A DNA stretch of 64,000 nucleotides from Mesorhizobium sp. BR1-1-16 (lineage in GTDB: Bacteria; Pseudomonadota; Alphaproteobacteria; Rhizobiales; Kaistiaceae). Below, in pieces: positions 41,261 to 50,658 of the stretch. Position numbers and translations under genes: made by a program. Below the pieces are notes generated by a model. It was not told the origin of the DNA. It saw only the letters and a list, made by a program, of their open reading frames with translations, and searched no databases. The stretch lies in assembly GCF_020165495.1 (NCBI RefSeq), contig NZ_JAIUIE010000001.1, positions 310,001 to 374,000 of the forward strand, written 5' to 3'. The stretch's first letter is position 1, and each line of letters begins with the position of its first letter.

Positions 41261-41671
41261 TCAATAAGGAGCGGGAACCACCTGGTAGACGACGCCCGAT
41301 GGCGCGTAATACGGGCTGTAGTAGACGCCGCCGCAGCCATAAATGACGGTTGGGCCGGCAATCGTTGTGCAGGTATGCGGCAGCGAGGCGACGGTGGCGC
41401 CGACCGCGAGGCCGACAGCCGCGCCGGCAACTGCTGCACCGGCGACAGCGCCTGCTGGCGCGCCCCAGCCATAGCCGTAACGGGGCGCATAGCCATAACG
41501 CGGGCCGCCAGCAACGAAGCCGCCGCTATAGGCGTGAACGCCGCCAGCCGGGCCGCGCCATACGCCGCCGCCATGCGCCGCCACCCAGGCGGAGGCCGGC
41601 ATCGCCGAAGCGATCAGGGCTCCGGCCGCGAGAAGCGAGAGAACGGTTTTCGAAACAAGGTTCTTTGACAT
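41261..41671 (-). CDS. Secreted Gly/Tyr-rich protein of unknown function
   Basis: 136 residues from ATG 41671, preceded by AAGGAAAC. The N-terminus is a classical signal peptide (VLSLLAAGALIASAMPASAW). The mature part is low-complexity: glycine/tyrosine repeats (YGYAPRYGYGWGAPAGAVAG), then a glycine-zipper-like AVAGAAVGLAVGATVASL and a C-terminal CTTIAGPTVIYGCGGVYYSP with two cysteines. It probably resides in the periplasm or outer membrane. It follows the DUF2092 gene by 29 bases on the same strand. Function unknown. Confidence 0.75.
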   Translation of the reverse strand: MSKNLVSKTVLSLLAAGALIASAMPASAWVAAHGGGVWRGPAGGVHAYSGGFVAGGPRYGYAPRYGYGWGAPAGAVAGAAVAGAAVGLAVGATVASLPHTCTTIAGPTVIYGCGGVYYSPYYAPSGVVYQVVPAPY

Positions 41672-41700
41672 GATGTTTCCTTCAGCGTCTCGGGGTCGGA

Positions 41701-42471
41701 TCAGGGCGTGCCAGCGGGCAGGAAGCCGATCGCCGTGGCGTCCTTCGGCGGAGTGAAGGTAAAGCTGTCGGCAGCCGGCGTCGCCTTCAGGTTCCACGAC
41801 CGGAAGCTGACAAGGAAGCGAGGCTCGCGCGGCACGTCGTTGTAGATGACCGTGAACAGGCGGGGCAGGTTCGTCGCCGGATCGATCCAGAGCTGCCATT
41901 CCAGGCCCTTCGCCGCGAAGACGAGATGTTCGGTGGTAACGCCATCGATGGTCGCGGTGCCGACGTCGTAGGCGTTGGTCAGCCCCTTGGAGAAGATCGC
42001 ATAGGGATCGCTCGACAGGAAATCGGCGACCGAGAATTCGATGCCGCGCGCTTCGGCGAGCTTCTGGAAGAAGGTCTCCATCTTGTCGGCGCCGATCTCG
42101 CCCGAAACATAGAGGTTCTTCGCCTTGTCGAGCGCCGTGAACGTCTTGCCGTCATAGATGAAGCTGGTCTCGGCGCCGTTGACGACCGCTTCGGCGCGGA
42201 ACTTGTTCGGCCGCTCGGCGGTGATGTCGGCGGTGGTCGCCAAGGTGATCATCTGGCCCTGCGAGGAGGGCACCTCGCGGAAATCGGTGATCGACAGCTC
42301 GATGGCGTTCGCCGCCTTCAGCGTGTCGCTCATCTTCTTCAGGAGATCGAGCGCGCCCTGCTCGATGATCGGCTTCGGCGCTTCGTCCGCTGCCAGGGCC
42401 GGTGCCGCAAACGGCGCCAGTCCGAGAAAACCGCATAGGACTGCGGCGCGCCACGACATCTGCTTCATCAT
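41701..42471 (-). CDS. DUF2092 domain-containing periplasmic protein
   Basis: 256 residues from ATG 42471, although the frame is open to 42645. A signal peptide is visible (WRAAVLCGFLGLAPFAAPAL). The body shows DUF2092 character with LTVADITAERPNKFRAEAV-like beta strands, SFIYDGKTFTALDKAKNLYV, WQLWIDPATNLPRLFTVIYN and a C-terminal FTFTPPKDATAIGF. This is a lipoprotein-like beta fold related to LolA/outer-membrane lipoprotein sorting proteins. It may carry lipids or ligands in the periplasm. It is upstream of, and probably in an operon with, the Gly/Tyr-rich protein gene. Confidence 0.75.
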   Translation of the reverse strand: MMKQMSWRAAVLCGFLGLAPFAAPALAADEAPKPIIEQGALDLLKKMSDTLKAANAIELSITDFREVPSSQGQMITLATTADITAERPNKFRAEAVVNGAETSFIYDGKTFTALDKAKNLYVSGEIGADKMETFFQKLAEARGIEFSVADFLSSDPYAIFSKGLTNAYDVGTATIDGVTTEHLVFAAKGLEWQLWIDPATNLPRLFTVIYNDVPREPRFLVSFRSWNLKATPAADSFTFTPPKDATAIGFLPAGTP

Positions 42472-42600
42472 GTTTCGGCCTTTCAGGAGAGAGACGAATC
42501 CCGCACCGCCCGATGCCCGCGAGATCCCGCGCGGAGCAGAGTCATAATTGATTGCGGAATGATGAAGATTGCGCCATCGCAAGAAAAGAGCGGTGCAGGG

Positions 42601-42643
42601 CGCAGAAAACAGAAGAGCCCGCCGTCGGGGGATCGGCGGGCTC
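42601..42643 (-). terminator. Probable terminator of the minus-strand small membrane gene
   Basis: GAGCCCGCCG (42615-42624) pairs perfectly with CGGCGGGCTC (42634-42643). Read on the minus strand it is followed by TTCTGTTTTC. It lies about 90 bases after the stop of the small membrane protein gene. Confidence 0.55.
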
Positions 42644-42732
42644 ACCGGTGTGGGACCGGCTGGTGGACCGCTTGCGCGATCCGCTCAATCAATCGCGCGC
42701 CATCGATGTGGTTCCGGCAGATACTGCTTTTT

Positions 42733-42957
42733 TCAGACCGAGAGGGCTTCGCCGACCAGGACGGCTCCGGATCCGATGGTGTCGAGCAGTCCGAAGACGC
42801 CGACATCGTGCCTGCCCGACCAATGATGGTGGATGACCTCGTAGGTCGTTTCCGCGCCGATCAGCGCGACGACGAGGAACAGGGCTTTCCAGCCGTTGCG
42901 CACGAAATGGCCGGACATGATGCCGCCGAGGGCCGAAACGACAATCGCTTTCAGCAT
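42733..42957 (-). CDS. Small two-helix membrane protein
   Basis: 74 residues from ATG 42957, preceded by GGAGCGG. The protein has a first hydrophobic stretch (LKAIVVSALGGIMSGHF), a second (ALFLVVALIGAETTYEVI), a histidine-rich loop (HHHWSGRH) and a terminal hydrophobic stretch. No family recognised. The gap between it and the DUF2092 gene (42472-42732) contains a terminator and no gene. Confidence 0.5.
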   Translation of the reverse strand: MLKAIVVSALGGIMSGHFVRNGWKALFLVVALIGAETTYEVIHHHWSGRHDVGVFGLLDTIGSGAVLVGEALSV

Positions 42958-43057
42958 TTAACCGCTCCGCTGCCCCGCAGCGCTCAAGCTATTGCGCTGA
43001 ATTCTGGCGAAGGCATGGCATTTAGCCGGCCGCGCCATGCATCAAGGGAGATACAAG

Positions 43058-43444
43058 ATGCAGGACGACAAACAGCCTTCGAACCTCGCCGGCCGCCTCG
43101 CGGATGCGCTCACGCCAGCGATCGCGGCCGCGGCCGGGCGAAATGGAACCGTCATTTCCAGCGCGGAGCTGCCGGCGCTGGGGATAGCGGTTGCCGACGC
43201 CATTGCGGGTGATCCGGCACTCGGCCATGTCACGAATGCCGAGCCCTGGTATCGCTCGCGGGTCACCTGGGGCGCGATCATCGCCGCGCTCGCACCACTG
43301 ATCGCGCTTCTTGCCGGCCATGAGCTCGGCGCCGACGAGCGCTCGGCGCTGATCGACATCGCCATGGCCGGCGGCAGCATAGCGGGCGCCCTGATTGCCC
43401 TGCATGGACGCTGGGTCGCCAAGGTGCCGCTCGGAAGCCGCTGA
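43058..43444 (+). CDS. Holin-like small membrane protein
   Basis: 128 residues from ATG 43058, preceded by GGGAGA; an upstream ATG at 43037 is less likely. The C-terminal half is WYRSRVTWGAIIAALAPLIA followed by a second hydrophobic helix (IDIAMAGGSIAGALIALHG), the WY-SR-WG pattern being common in phage holin-like proteins and in small phage-associated membrane proteins. The N-terminal part is a coiled region without motifs. It is next to the GTA cluster, so a lysis role is possible, but no endolysin gene is nearby. Confidence 0.5.
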   Translation: MQDDKQPSNLAGRLADALTPAIAAAAGRNGTVISSAELPALGIAVADAIAGDPALGHVTNAEPWYRSRVTWGAIIAALAPLIALLAGHELGADERSALIDIAMAGGSIAGALIALHGRWVAKVPLGSR

Positions 43445-43515
43445 CGCGTTGTTCCGCCTGCGGTTCCGCGCTACCCATTCAGCCGGTGTTCATCCGCTCC
43501 TGCTAAAACGGCCCC

Positions 43516-43812
43516 ATGTTCACGCATCGCATCAGCGCCGTGCTTCTCGTGGCCGCCCTTGCCCTGTCCGGCATGGGCGGGGCTGCCCGCGCGCAGGGCT
43601 GCCTCTCGCCCGGCGAGGCGCGGCAGGCGGTGCAGAACGGCGAGGCGATCTCGCTCAGCCAGGTGCGCGGCAATCTGCCGGGCGATGTCGTCTCGGCCCA
43701 GCTTTGCCATGGCGGCGGCGGGCTGGTCTATGTCGTCAATGTGCTCGGGGCGGGCGGCAAGGTCGAACGGCTGCAGATCGACGCCCGTAGCGGCGCGATC
43801 GCCGGTCGCTGA
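43516..43812 (+). CDS. Small periplasmic PepSY-type protein, FeuN-like
   Basis: 98 residues. A signal peptide (ISAVLLVAALALSGMGGAAR) precedes a mature domain with EARQAVQNGEAISLSQVRGN and GLVYVVNVLGAGGKVERLQI, the PepSY-like beta hairpin, and paired cysteines. It lies directly upstream (16 bases) of a FeuP-like response regulator and FeuQ-like kinase. In Sinorhizobium FeuN is a small periplasmic protein that restrains FeuQ. The gene order and size support a FeuN-like role, but sequence identity cannot be judged here. Confidence 0.65.
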   Translation: MFTHRISAVLLVAALALSGMGGAARAQGCLSPGEARQAVQNGEAISLSQVRGNLPGDVVSAQLCHGGGGLVYVVNVLGAGGKVERLQIDARSGAIAGR

Positions 43813-43828
43813 CAGCGGAGCGGAATTC

Positions 43829-44497
43829 ATGCGCATTCTCGTCGTCGAGGACGATCCCGATCTCAATCGCCAGCTGGCCGATGCCTTGAAAACCGCCGGC
43901 TACACGGTCGACAGCGCCCGCGACGGCGAGGAGGGCCATTTCCTCGGCGAGACCGAGCCCTATGACGCTGTCGTCCTCGATATCGGCCTGCCGCGCATGG
44001 ACGGTATCAGCGTGCTCGAAGCCTGGCGCCGGGAAGGCCGCAACATGCCGGTCCTGATCCTCACGGCGCGCGACCGCTGGAGCGACAAGGTGCAGGGCAT
44101 CGACGCCGGCGCCGATGACTATGTCGCCAAGCCCTTCCATATCGAGGAAGTGCTCGCCCGCATCCGCGCGCTGGTGCGCCGCGCCGCCGGTCATGCGACC
44201 AACGAGATCGAATGCGGACCCGTGCGCATCGACACCAAGGCTGGCCGCGTCACGGTCGACGGCAACCCGATCAAGCTCACAGCCCATGAATACAAGGTGC
44301 TCGAATATCTGATGCACCACCGCGACCGCGTCGTCTCGCGTACCGAACTGATCGAGCATCTCTACGACCAGGACTTCGATCGCGACTCGAACACGATCGA
44401 GGTGTTTGTCGGCCGGCTGCGCAAGAAGGTGGCGCCTGATCTGATCGATACGGTTCGCGGCCTCGGCTACCGGATCATCACGCCGAAGGCCTCATGA
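43829..44497 (+). CDS. feuP: OmpR/PhoP-type response regulator, FeuP-like
   Basis: 222 residues from ATG 43829; the frame is open upstream within the previous gene. Receiver domain: MRILVVEDDPDLNRQLADAL, phosphorylated Asp in YDAVVLDIGLPRMDGISVLE and the conserved Lys in DYVAKPFHIEEV. The winged-helix output domain includes VTVDGNPIKLTAHEYKVLEY and the recognition-helix region RDSNTIEVFVGRLRKKV. FeuP in rhizobia controls genes for cyclic glucan export. It overlaps the kinase gene by four bases. Confidence 0.85.
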   Translation: MRILVVEDDPDLNRQLADALKTAGYTVDSARDGEEGHFLGETEPYDAVVLDIGLPRMDGISVLEAWRREGRNMPVLILTARDRWSDKVQGIDAGADDYVAKPFHIEEVLARIRALVRRAAGHATNEIECGPVRIDTKAGRVTVDGNPIKLTAHEYKVLEYLMHHRDRVVSRTELIEHLYDQDFDRDSNTIEVFVGRLRKKVAPDLIDTVRGLGYRIITPKAS

Positions 44498-45855
44498 AGC
44501 CGCGCTTCGATTCGCTCGCCTTCCGCCTCGTCGCGGGCGCCTCGGTCTGGGCTGCCGTGGCGCTGATCGCCGCCGCCTTCATCCTGACCTCGCTCTATCG
44601 GGAAACGGTGGAGCGCGGCTTTGACGAGCGCCTCGGCGTCTATCTGAAGACGCTGGTCGGCAATCTCGCGATGCAGTCGCCCGGCCAGCTCGGCGATCCC
44701 GGCAATCTCGGCGAACAGCGCTTCGAGCTCATCTATTCCGGTTGGTACTGGCAGGTTCGCAAATCCGGCGGTCCGGTGGTACTCGCCTCGCGCTCGCTCG
44801 CCACCGACACGCTGGATATCGCCAAGGCGACCAATGTTGGGACGGTCGACGGCGTCGAATCTGCCGTCTTGACCGGTCCGGACAATCAGGAGCTGCGCGT
44901 CCTCAGCCGGACGATCATCTTCGATGCCGATCACCGCTATGATGTTCTCATCGCCGGCAATGCCAGCCAGCTCGAAGCCGAGATCCGCAATTTCCAGACC
45001 AGCGTCGCGCTGACGCTGGCCGTGTTCGGCATCGGGCTCATCGTCGCGGTCGGCGTGCAGATCCGCTGGGGGTTGCAGCCGCTCGACCGTGTCCGCCACG
45101 GGCTCGCCGAAATGCGCAGCGGCCGCGAACAGCGCTTCGAAGGCCCGTTCCCGGCCGAGCTTGAACCGCTGGCCAAGGAGCTCAATGCGCTCATCGCCTC
45201 GAACCAGGAGATCATCGAGCGCGCGCGGACGCATGTCGGCAATCTCGCCCACGCGCTGAAGACGCCGCTCAGCGTCATCACCAACGAGGCGCGGGCCGGG
45301 CAGGGGCCGCTCGCCGCGAAAGTCAGCGAGCAGGCCGAGCTCATGCGGACGCAGATCAACCATCATCTCGACCGCGCCCGGATCGCTGCGCGCTCCAAGG
45401 TCATCGGCGCCATCACCGAAGTCGAGCCGGCGCTGGAGCGACTGGTCCGCGCCATGAGCCGCATCCATGGCGACCGCGACCTGGAACTTGATGTCGCGGC
45501 GGGGCTGCGCTTTCGCGGCGAGCAGCAGGACCTCGAGGAGATGGTCGGCAACCTCGTCGATAACGCCTGCAAATGGGCTGAGAGCCGCGTCGTCGTGACG
45601 GCGATGCTCGAGCGCGAGAACGACGATCAGGCGCTGGTGATTCGCATCGACGATGATGGCCCGGGCCTGACCGAGCCGGAAATGCTGGAAGCGACGCGGC
45701 GCGGACGGCGGCTCGACGAGAGCAAGCCAGGCTCGGGCCTCGGTCTTTCGATCGTTACCGATCTTGCCGCCCTTTATGAGGGCGATTTCCGAATGAGCCG
45801 CGCGCCGCTGGGCGGCCTCAGGGCCGAGCTTCGACTGCCGGCAGTCATGGCATGA
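44494..45855 (+). CDS. feuQ: Sensor histidine kinase, FeuQ-like
   Basis: 453 residues. Two transmembrane helices (about residues 14-35 and 165-190) enclose a periplasmic sensor of about 130 residues. HAMP-like and DHp regions follow with NLAHALKTPLSVITNEARAG (phospho-acceptor His), then the ATPase domain with MVGNLVDNACKWAESRVVVT, IDDDGPGLTEPEMLEA and GSGLGLSIVTDLAA. It is the cognate kinase of the overlapping regulator gene. The stop codon is followed immediately by a long hairpin. Confidence 0.85.
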   Translation: MKPRFDSLAFRLVAGASVWAAVALIAAAFILTSLYRETVERGFDERLGVYLKTLVGNLAMQSPGQLGDPGNLGEQRFELIYSGWYWQVRKSGGPVVLASRSLATDTLDIAKATNVGTVDGVESAVLTGPDNQELRVLSRTIIFDADHRYDVLIAGNASQLEAEIRNFQTSVALTLAVFGIGLIVAVGVQIRWGLQPLDRVRHGLAEMRSGREQRFEGPFPAELEPLAKELNALIASNQEIIERARTHVGNLAHALKTPLSVITNEARAGQGPLAAKVSEQAELMRTQINHHLDRARIAARSKVIGAITEVEPALERLVRAMSRIHGDRDLELDVAAGLRFRGEQQDLEEMVGNLVDNACKWAESRVVVTAMLERENDDQALVIRIDDDGPGLTEPEMLEATRRGRRLDESKPGSGLGLSIVTDLAALYEGDFRMSRAPLGGLRAELRLPAVMA

Positions 45856-45881
45856 TTACTGAAGATCATCTTCCGGTAATC
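45854..45881 (+). terminator. Hairpin following feuQ
   Basis: GATTAC and GTAATC enclose GAAGAT and ATCTTC, giving a near-perfect 12-bp stem with a one-base centre. It starts at the feuQ stop codon. There is no T-run after it, so termination efficiency is uncertain. Confidence 0.45.
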
Positions 45882-45956
45882 AAACTTCCGCCATGCTGTT
45901 GTAGGAAGGGCGCCCAGTAGAAACGACGCCGAAGCGTCGCAAGGATGAGAGGCAGC

Positions 45957-46418
45957 ATGCGGATCGCACCATTCGTCGTCATCGGGGTCACGAGCCTTGG
46001 CTTGGCCGCCTGTCAGGGCGGGCCGACCAATCAGCAGGTCGGCATCGTCAGCGGTGCCGCGCTCGGCGGCCTGGTCGGCAATCAGTTCGGATCGGGCAGT
46101 GGCAAGGTGGCGGCAACGATCGCAGGCGGCCTCGTCGGTGCCTTCATCGGCAATGCGATCGGTGTCAGCCTCGATGCGCAGCAGCAGCAGCGTGCTGCCG
46201 ATGCCCAGTTCGAGGCGCTCGAGACCGGCCGTCCCGGCGCTCCGGTTGATTGGCAGCAGGGCGGCGCCCGCGGCGAAGTCATTCCCGGACCGCGCTACCG
46301 CGTCAACTCCTATGAGTGTCGCGACTATACGCATCAGATCTGGATCGATGGGCAGCCCCAGACGGCCCGCGGCACCGCTTGCCGTCAGCCCGACGGCACC
46401 TGGCGCCCGGTGAACTGA
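45957..46418 (+). CDS. Glycine-zipper outer-membrane lipoprotein, 17 kDa surface antigen-like
   Basis: 153 residues from ATG 45957 (ATG 45945 alternative). A lipoprotein signal (VVIGVTSLGLAACQGG) ends in the lipobox LAAC. The core contains a glycine-zipper pair GIVSGAALGGLVGNQFGSGS and IAGGLVGAFIGNAIGVSLDA, typical of Rickettsia 17 kDa antigen/SlyB-type outer-membrane lipoproteins. The C-terminal domain has CRDYTHQIWIDGQPQTARGT and ends in GTACRQPDGTWRPVN, with paired Cys. It lies between the feuQ and ccm genes. Confidence 0.85.
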   Translation: MRIAPFVVIGVTSLGLAACQGGPTNQQVGIVSGAALGGLVGNQFGSGSGKVAATIAGGLVGAFIGNAIGVSLDAQQQQRAADAQFEALETGRPGAPVDWQQGGARGEVIPGPRYRVNSYECRDYTHQIWIDGQPQTARGTACRQPDGTWRPVN

Positions 46419-46485
46419 GCCCGCGACAGATTGCGGGATGCGGAGCGCTGCCCGGCCCGCTATTGAGTGGGCCGGGATGGAACCG

Positions 46486-47586
46486 ATGCTGCAATGGATC
46501 CTCATGGCCGCGATGACGGCCCTCGCTTCGCTGGCCGTGCTGGTGCCGCTTGGCCGCCGCCCGGCCGATGCCGAAGGGTCCGCGCGCTCAATCTATCGTG
46601 ATCAGCTGAACGAGCTCGAGCTTGAGCGCGAGCGCGGCCTGATCGGCGATCAGGAGGCCGAGGCGGCGCGGATCGAATTGTCCCGCCGCCTGCTCCGGCC
46701 CGACGCCGTTCGATCGACTTCCGAAAGGGGCGGCCGCCGGGCCGTAGCGGCCGGATTCATCGTCGCGGCCATCCTGTTGCCGATCGTGGCGCTCGGCACC
46801 TATCTCGCGCTCGGATCGCCAGCGACGCCGGATCAGCCGCTGGCGAGCCGCAGTACGGTGGCGGCCGATGCCGATATCGCGACGCTGATTGGCAAGGTCG
46901 AGCAGCATCTGCGCGATGATCCCGGCGACGGCGCCGGCTGGGAGCTGCTTGGTCCCGTCTATCTGAAGCTTGGTCGCTTCGACGATGCGGTGCGCGCCTA
47001 TGGCAATGCCATCCGCATTCTCGGCTCGACCGCCGATCGCGAGGCCCTGCTCGGCGAGGCGCTTACCAGCCAGGCGGGGGGCCTCGTCACATCCGACGCC
47101 AAGGCGGCGTTTGACCGCGCGCTGCACCTCGATCCGAAGAATGACCGGGCCGGCTTCTATGAAGCTGTCGCCGTCGGACAGACCGGCGACAAGGACGCTG
47201 CGATCGCGGCGTGGAAGACGCTGATCGCAGGCGCGCCCGCCGACGCACCCTGGCTGCCGGTGGCGCAGGCGGAATTGCAGCGCGTGACCAATCCCGCGCC
47301 CGGGCCAAGCGCCGCCGACATGGCCGATGCCGCTGGCAAATCCACCGGCGAGCAGCAGGCGATGATCGAGGGCATGGTTTCCGGCCTCGCCGCGCGGCTC
47401 GATACCGCGCCAGAGGATACCGATGGATGGTCGCGGCTTTTCCGCGCCTATATGGTTCTCGGCAGGCCGGATGAGGCCACGGCCGCCCTGGCGCGCGCGC
47501 GGACGGCACTGGCTGGCAAGCCCGACCTTCTTGCGGGCGTCGAGAAGGCCGCGGTGGACAATGGCGTTGCGGCGGCGAAACCGTGA
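46486..47586 (+). CDS. ccmI: Cytochrome c maturation protein CcmI
   Basis: About 366 residues; ATG 46486 is preferred, ATG 46477 and 46438 are possible. N-terminal helix (MLQWILMAAMTALASLAVLV), then the CcmI signature SARSIYRDQLNELELERERG, a second helix (AAGFIVAAILLPIVALGTYL), then TPR-like repeats (DDPGDGAGWELLGPVYLKLG). CcmI chaperones apocytochrome c and works with CcmF and CcmH in haem ligation. It begins a ccmI-ccmE-ccmF-ccmH operon (rhizobial cycHJKL order). Confidence 0.9.
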   Translation: MLQWILMAAMTALASLAVLVPLGRRPADAEGSARSIYRDQLNELELERERGLIGDQEAEAARIELSRRLLRPDAVRSTSERGGRRAVAAGFIVAAILLPIVALGTYLALGSPATPDQPLASRSTVAADADIATLIGKVEQHLRDDPGDGAGWELLGPVYLKLGRFDDAVRAYGNAIRILGSTADREALLGEALTSQAGGLVTSDAKAAFDRALHLDPKNDRAGFYEAVAVGQTGDKDAAIAAWKTLIAGAPADAPWLPVAQAELQRVTNPAPGPSAADMADAAGKSTGEQQAMIEGMVSGLAARLDTAPEDTDGWSRLFRAYMVLGRPDEATAALARARTALAGKPDLLAGVEKAAVDNGVAAAKP

Positions 47587-47613
47587 TGATGGGCGTGTGA
47601 GGCGGAATCCAGG

Positions 47614-48084
47614 ATGACGCGGAAGCAGCGACGTCTCACCTTGATCGGACTGGCAGGCCTTGTGCTCGCGAGTTCCGTTGGGCTCATTTTGTTCGCGCTG
47701 TCCGATGGCATCGCCTTCTTCGCGACGCCTTCAGAGATCGCCGCCAATCCTCCGGCGCCCGATCGACGGTTGCGGCTTGGGGGTCTCGTCGAGACGGGCA
47801 GCGTCGTCAAGGACGGACCGAAGATCAGTTTCGCGGTGACCGACGGCAAGGCGGCGGTCCCGGTGCGCTATACGGGCATGCTGCCCGATCTCTTCCGTGA
47901 AGGGCAGGGCGTCGTCGCGGAAGGCAAGGTCGATGCGGCCGGCTATTTCCAGGCCGATACGATCCTCGCCAAGCATGACGAGACCTATATGCCGAAGGAA
48001 GTCGTCGAGGCGCTGAAGAAGAGTGGCGAGTGGCGGCCGGAAGCCGAGGCAACGGGCCCCGAACCGAAATCGGTGACGCGGTGA
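47614..48084 (+). CDS. ccmE: Haem chaperone CcmE
   Basis: 156 residues. One N-terminal membrane helix ([20 protein letters not shown]), followed by the OB-fold haem chaperone domain. The covalent haem site is His121 in [12 protein letters not shown], with Tyr125 as axial ligand (HxxxY). Other conserved parts are [16 protein letters not shown] and [20 protein letters not shown]. It delivers haem from CcmC to CcmF/CcmH. The stop overlaps the ccmF start (GTGA). Confidence 0.94.
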   Translation: MTRKQRRLTLIGLAGLVLASSVGLILFALSDGIAFFATPSEIAANPPAPDRRLRLGGLVETGSVVKDGPKISFAVTDGKAAVPVRYTGMLPDLFREGQGVVAEGKVDAAGYFQADTILAKHDETYMPKEVVEALKKSGEWRPEAEATGPEPKSVTR

Positions 48085-50060
48085 TCGTCGAACTCGGTCA
48101 TTACGCACTCGTCCTCGCTCTGGCGCTTTCGATCGCCTGCGCGGCTTTGCCGCTTTATGGCGCGCTGGCCGGTGACAGGCGGCTGATGGCGATTGCCGCG
48201 CCTGTCTCGATCGCGCTGTTCGTCTTTGTCGCCGCAAGCTTCGCCGCGTTGACGCACGCTTATCTCGTTTCCGATTTCTCGGTTCGCAACGTCGTCGAGA
48301 ACTCGCATTCGTTGAAGCCGCTCATCTTCAAGATCAGCGGCGTGTGGGGCAATCACGAAGGCTCGATGCTGCTCTGGGTGCTGATCCTTGCGCTGTTCGG
48401 CGCGCTGGTCGCGGCCTTCGGCAACAATCTGCCGATGCGGCTCAAGGCACTGGTGCTCGCCGTGCAATCGGCGATCGGCACGGCGTTCCTGCTGTTCATC
48501 CTGACGACGTCGAACCCCTTCCTGCGGCTGGTCCCGGCGCCGGTCGAGGGCAATGACCTCAATCCTGTGCTGCAGGATATCGGCCTCGCGATCCATCCGC
48601 CGCTGCTTTATCTCGGCTATGTCGGATGCTCGATCTCCTTCGCCTTCGCAATCGCAGCGCTGATCGACGGCCGCATCGATGCGGCCTGGGCGCGCTGGGT
48701 GCGCCCCTGGACGCTGACCGCCTGGATCTTCCTGACGCTCGGCATCGCGATGGGCTCGTACTGGGCCTATTACGAACTTGGCTGGGGCGGCTGGTGGTTC
48801 TGGGACCCGGTCGAGAATGCGAGCTTCATGCCCTGGCTCGCGGCGACGGCGCTGCTTCATTCGGCCGTCGTGATGGAGAAGCGCGATGCGCTGAAGGTCT
48901 GGACGATCCTGCTCGCGATCCTCACCTTCTCGCTCTCGCTGCTCGGTACCTTCCTCGTTCGCTCCGGCGTGCTGACCTCGGTGCACGCTTTTGCGACGGA
49001 TCCGACGCGCGGCATCTTCATTCTCGTCATCCTCTGCCTGTTCATCGGCGGCAGCTTTTCGCTGTTCGCCCTGCGCGCCGGCACGCTGGCGCAAGGCGGC
49101 CTCTTCGCGCCGATCAGCCGCGAGGGTTCGCTCGTCCTCAACAATCTGCTGCTGACGGCGGCCTGCGCGACGGTCTTGGTCGGCACGCTCTATCCGCTGG
49201 CGCTTGAGGCGCTGACGGGCGAGAAGATCTCGGTCGGCGCGCCCTTCTTCGACATGACGTTCGGCCCGCTGATGGTGCCGCTGCTGATCGCGGTGCCGTT
49301 TGGGCCGTTCCTCGCGTGGAAGCGGGGCGATCTGCTGGCCGCGAGCCAGCGGCTTTTCGCAGCCTTTGCCGCCGTTCTGCTGACGATCGGCGTCGGTCTC
49401 CTCTTCGCGGGCCCGTCAAAGGCGCTGACCTTCTTCGGCATCGCGCTCGCCATATGGCTGCTCGTCGGCTCGCTCTCGGAATTTGCCTTTCGCGTCAAGC
49501 TGTTCCGGGCGCCGCTCGCCGAGAGCGTCCGCCGCGCCCGCGGGTTGCCGCGTGCAGCCTTCGGCATGACGCTCGCGCATTGCGGCCTCGGGCTTACCGT
49601 GCTCGGCATCATCGTCTCCACGACATGGAACACCGAGACGATCACGACGATGAAGCCCGGCGACAGCGTGACGATCGGGAGCCGCATCGTGACGCTCGAT
49701 GGCTTCCTGCCGGTTTCGGGCGGCACTTATACCGGCACGGCCGCCCGCTTCACGGTCCGCGAGGGCGGCACGACCGTCGCGACGCTGGCGCCGGAGAAGC
49801 GGCTCTATTCGGTCCAGAACATGCCGACGACGGAATCGGCGATCCACAGCTTCGGCCTGTCGCAGCTCTATATTTCGCTCGGCGACGTGAAGGCGGATGG
49901 CACCACCGTGGTGCGCATCTACTACAAGGTCATGATCCTCTTGATCTGGCTCGGCGCGATCGTGATGGCGCTCGGCGGGGCTCTGTCGCTGTCCGATCGC
50001 CGGCTGCGCGTCGGCGCCCCGAAACCGGCCCGTGCCAGCGCGGCAGTGCCAGCGGAATGA
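48081..50060 (+). CDS. ccmF: Haem lyase subunit CcmF
   Basis: 659 residues from GTG 48081, which overlaps the ccmE stop. A polytopic inner-membrane protein with the tryptophan-rich WWD signature [19 protein letters not shown]. Conserved periplasmic histidine regions are also present: [16 protein letters not shown] and [19 protein letters not shown]. It attaches haem to apocytochrome c with CcmH/I. It overlaps ccmH by four bases (ATGA). Confidence 0.94.
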   Translation: MIVELGHYALVLALALSIACAALPLYGALAGDRRLMAIAAPVSIALFVFVAASFAALTHAYLVSDFSVRNVVENSHSLKPLIFKISGVWGNHEGSMLLWVLILALFGALVAAFGNNLPMRLKALVLAVQSAIGTAFLLFILTTSNPFLRLVPAPVEGNDLNPVLQDIGLAIHPPLLYLGYVGCSISFAFAIAALIDGRIDAAWARWVRPWTLTAWIFLTLGIAMGSYWAYYELGWGGWWFWDPVENASFMPWLAATALLHSAVVMEKRDALKVWTILLAILTFSLSLLGTFLVRSGVLTSVHAFATDPTRGIFILVILCLFIGGSFSLFALRAGTLAQGGLFAPISREGSLVLNNLLLTAACATVLVGTLYPLALEALTGEKISVGAPFFDMTFGPLMVPLLIAVPFGPFLAWKRGDLLAASQRLFAAFAAVLLTIGVGLLFAGPSKALTFFGIALAIWLLVGSLSEFAFRVKLFRAPLAESVRRARGLPRAAFGMTLAHCGLGLTVLGIIVSTTWNTETITTMKPGDSVTIGSRIVTLDGFLPVSGGTYTGTAARFTVREGGTTVATLAPEKRLYSVQNMPTTESAIHSFGLSQLYISLGDVKADGTTVVRIYYKVMILLIWLGAIVMALGGALSLSDRRLRVGAPKPARASAAVPAE

Positions 50061-50521
50061 CCCTGATGCGGCGGCTGCTCGCGGCTCTTTTCCTGGTCGT
50101 TTCGCTCATGCCGGCCTTTGCCGTCCAGCCCGACGAGGTTTTGCCCGATCCGGTGCTGGAGGCGCGGGCACGGTCGCTTTCGGCCGAACTGCGCTGTCTG
50201 ATCTGCCAGAGCCAGTCGATCGATGATTCCGATGCGACGATCGCCCGCGACCTCCGCATCCTGATCCGCGAAAGGCTGAAGGCCGGCGACAGCGACGCCG
50301 CGGTGAAGGCCTTCCTCGTCGATCGCTACGGCGAATATGTGCTGCTGCGCCCGGCCTTTGCCTGGCATACGCTGCTGCTGTGGGCCGCCGCGCCGCTGGT
50401 TCTCATCATTGGCGCTGCCCTCTCATTCGGTCTCTTCCGCCGCCGCCGCGCCGCCGAGCCGGCCGCGCTCACGGCCGACGAAGAGCGCCGCGTCGAGGCA
50501 CTTCTCGCCCGCGACGATTGA
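50057..50521 (+). CDS. ccmH: Cytochrome c maturation protein CcmH
   Basis: 154 residues from ATG 50057. Signal-like N-terminal helix (RRLLAALFLVVSLMPAFA), then the thiol motif LRCLICQSQSIDDSDATIAR containing CxxC, which reduces the apocytochrome. A second helix (LLLWAAAPLVLIIGAALSF) ends near the C-terminus, with an acidic TADEERRVEALLARDD tail. Domain pattern and position after ccmF identify it. The downstream gap (50522-50658) has no gene. Confidence 0.92.
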   Translation: MTLMRRLLAALFLVVSLMPAFAVQPDEVLPDPVLEARARSLSAELRCLICQSQSIDDSDATIARDLRILIRERLKAGDSDAAVKAFLVDRYGEYVLLRPAFAWHTLLLWAAAPLVLIIGAALSFGLFRRRRAAEPAALTADEERRVEALLARDD

Positions 50522-50658
50522 AGCGCCGCAACATTACGAAACATTCATGCGTGTGACAGCCGTCCGTAAGGTGGGCGGCAGCATTCTCTCCCTCGAGAGC
50601 TTCGGTTCCCCCCGGACCAACAGCTCACCCGATGCTTCCACGTTGGAGAGAAAACCAG

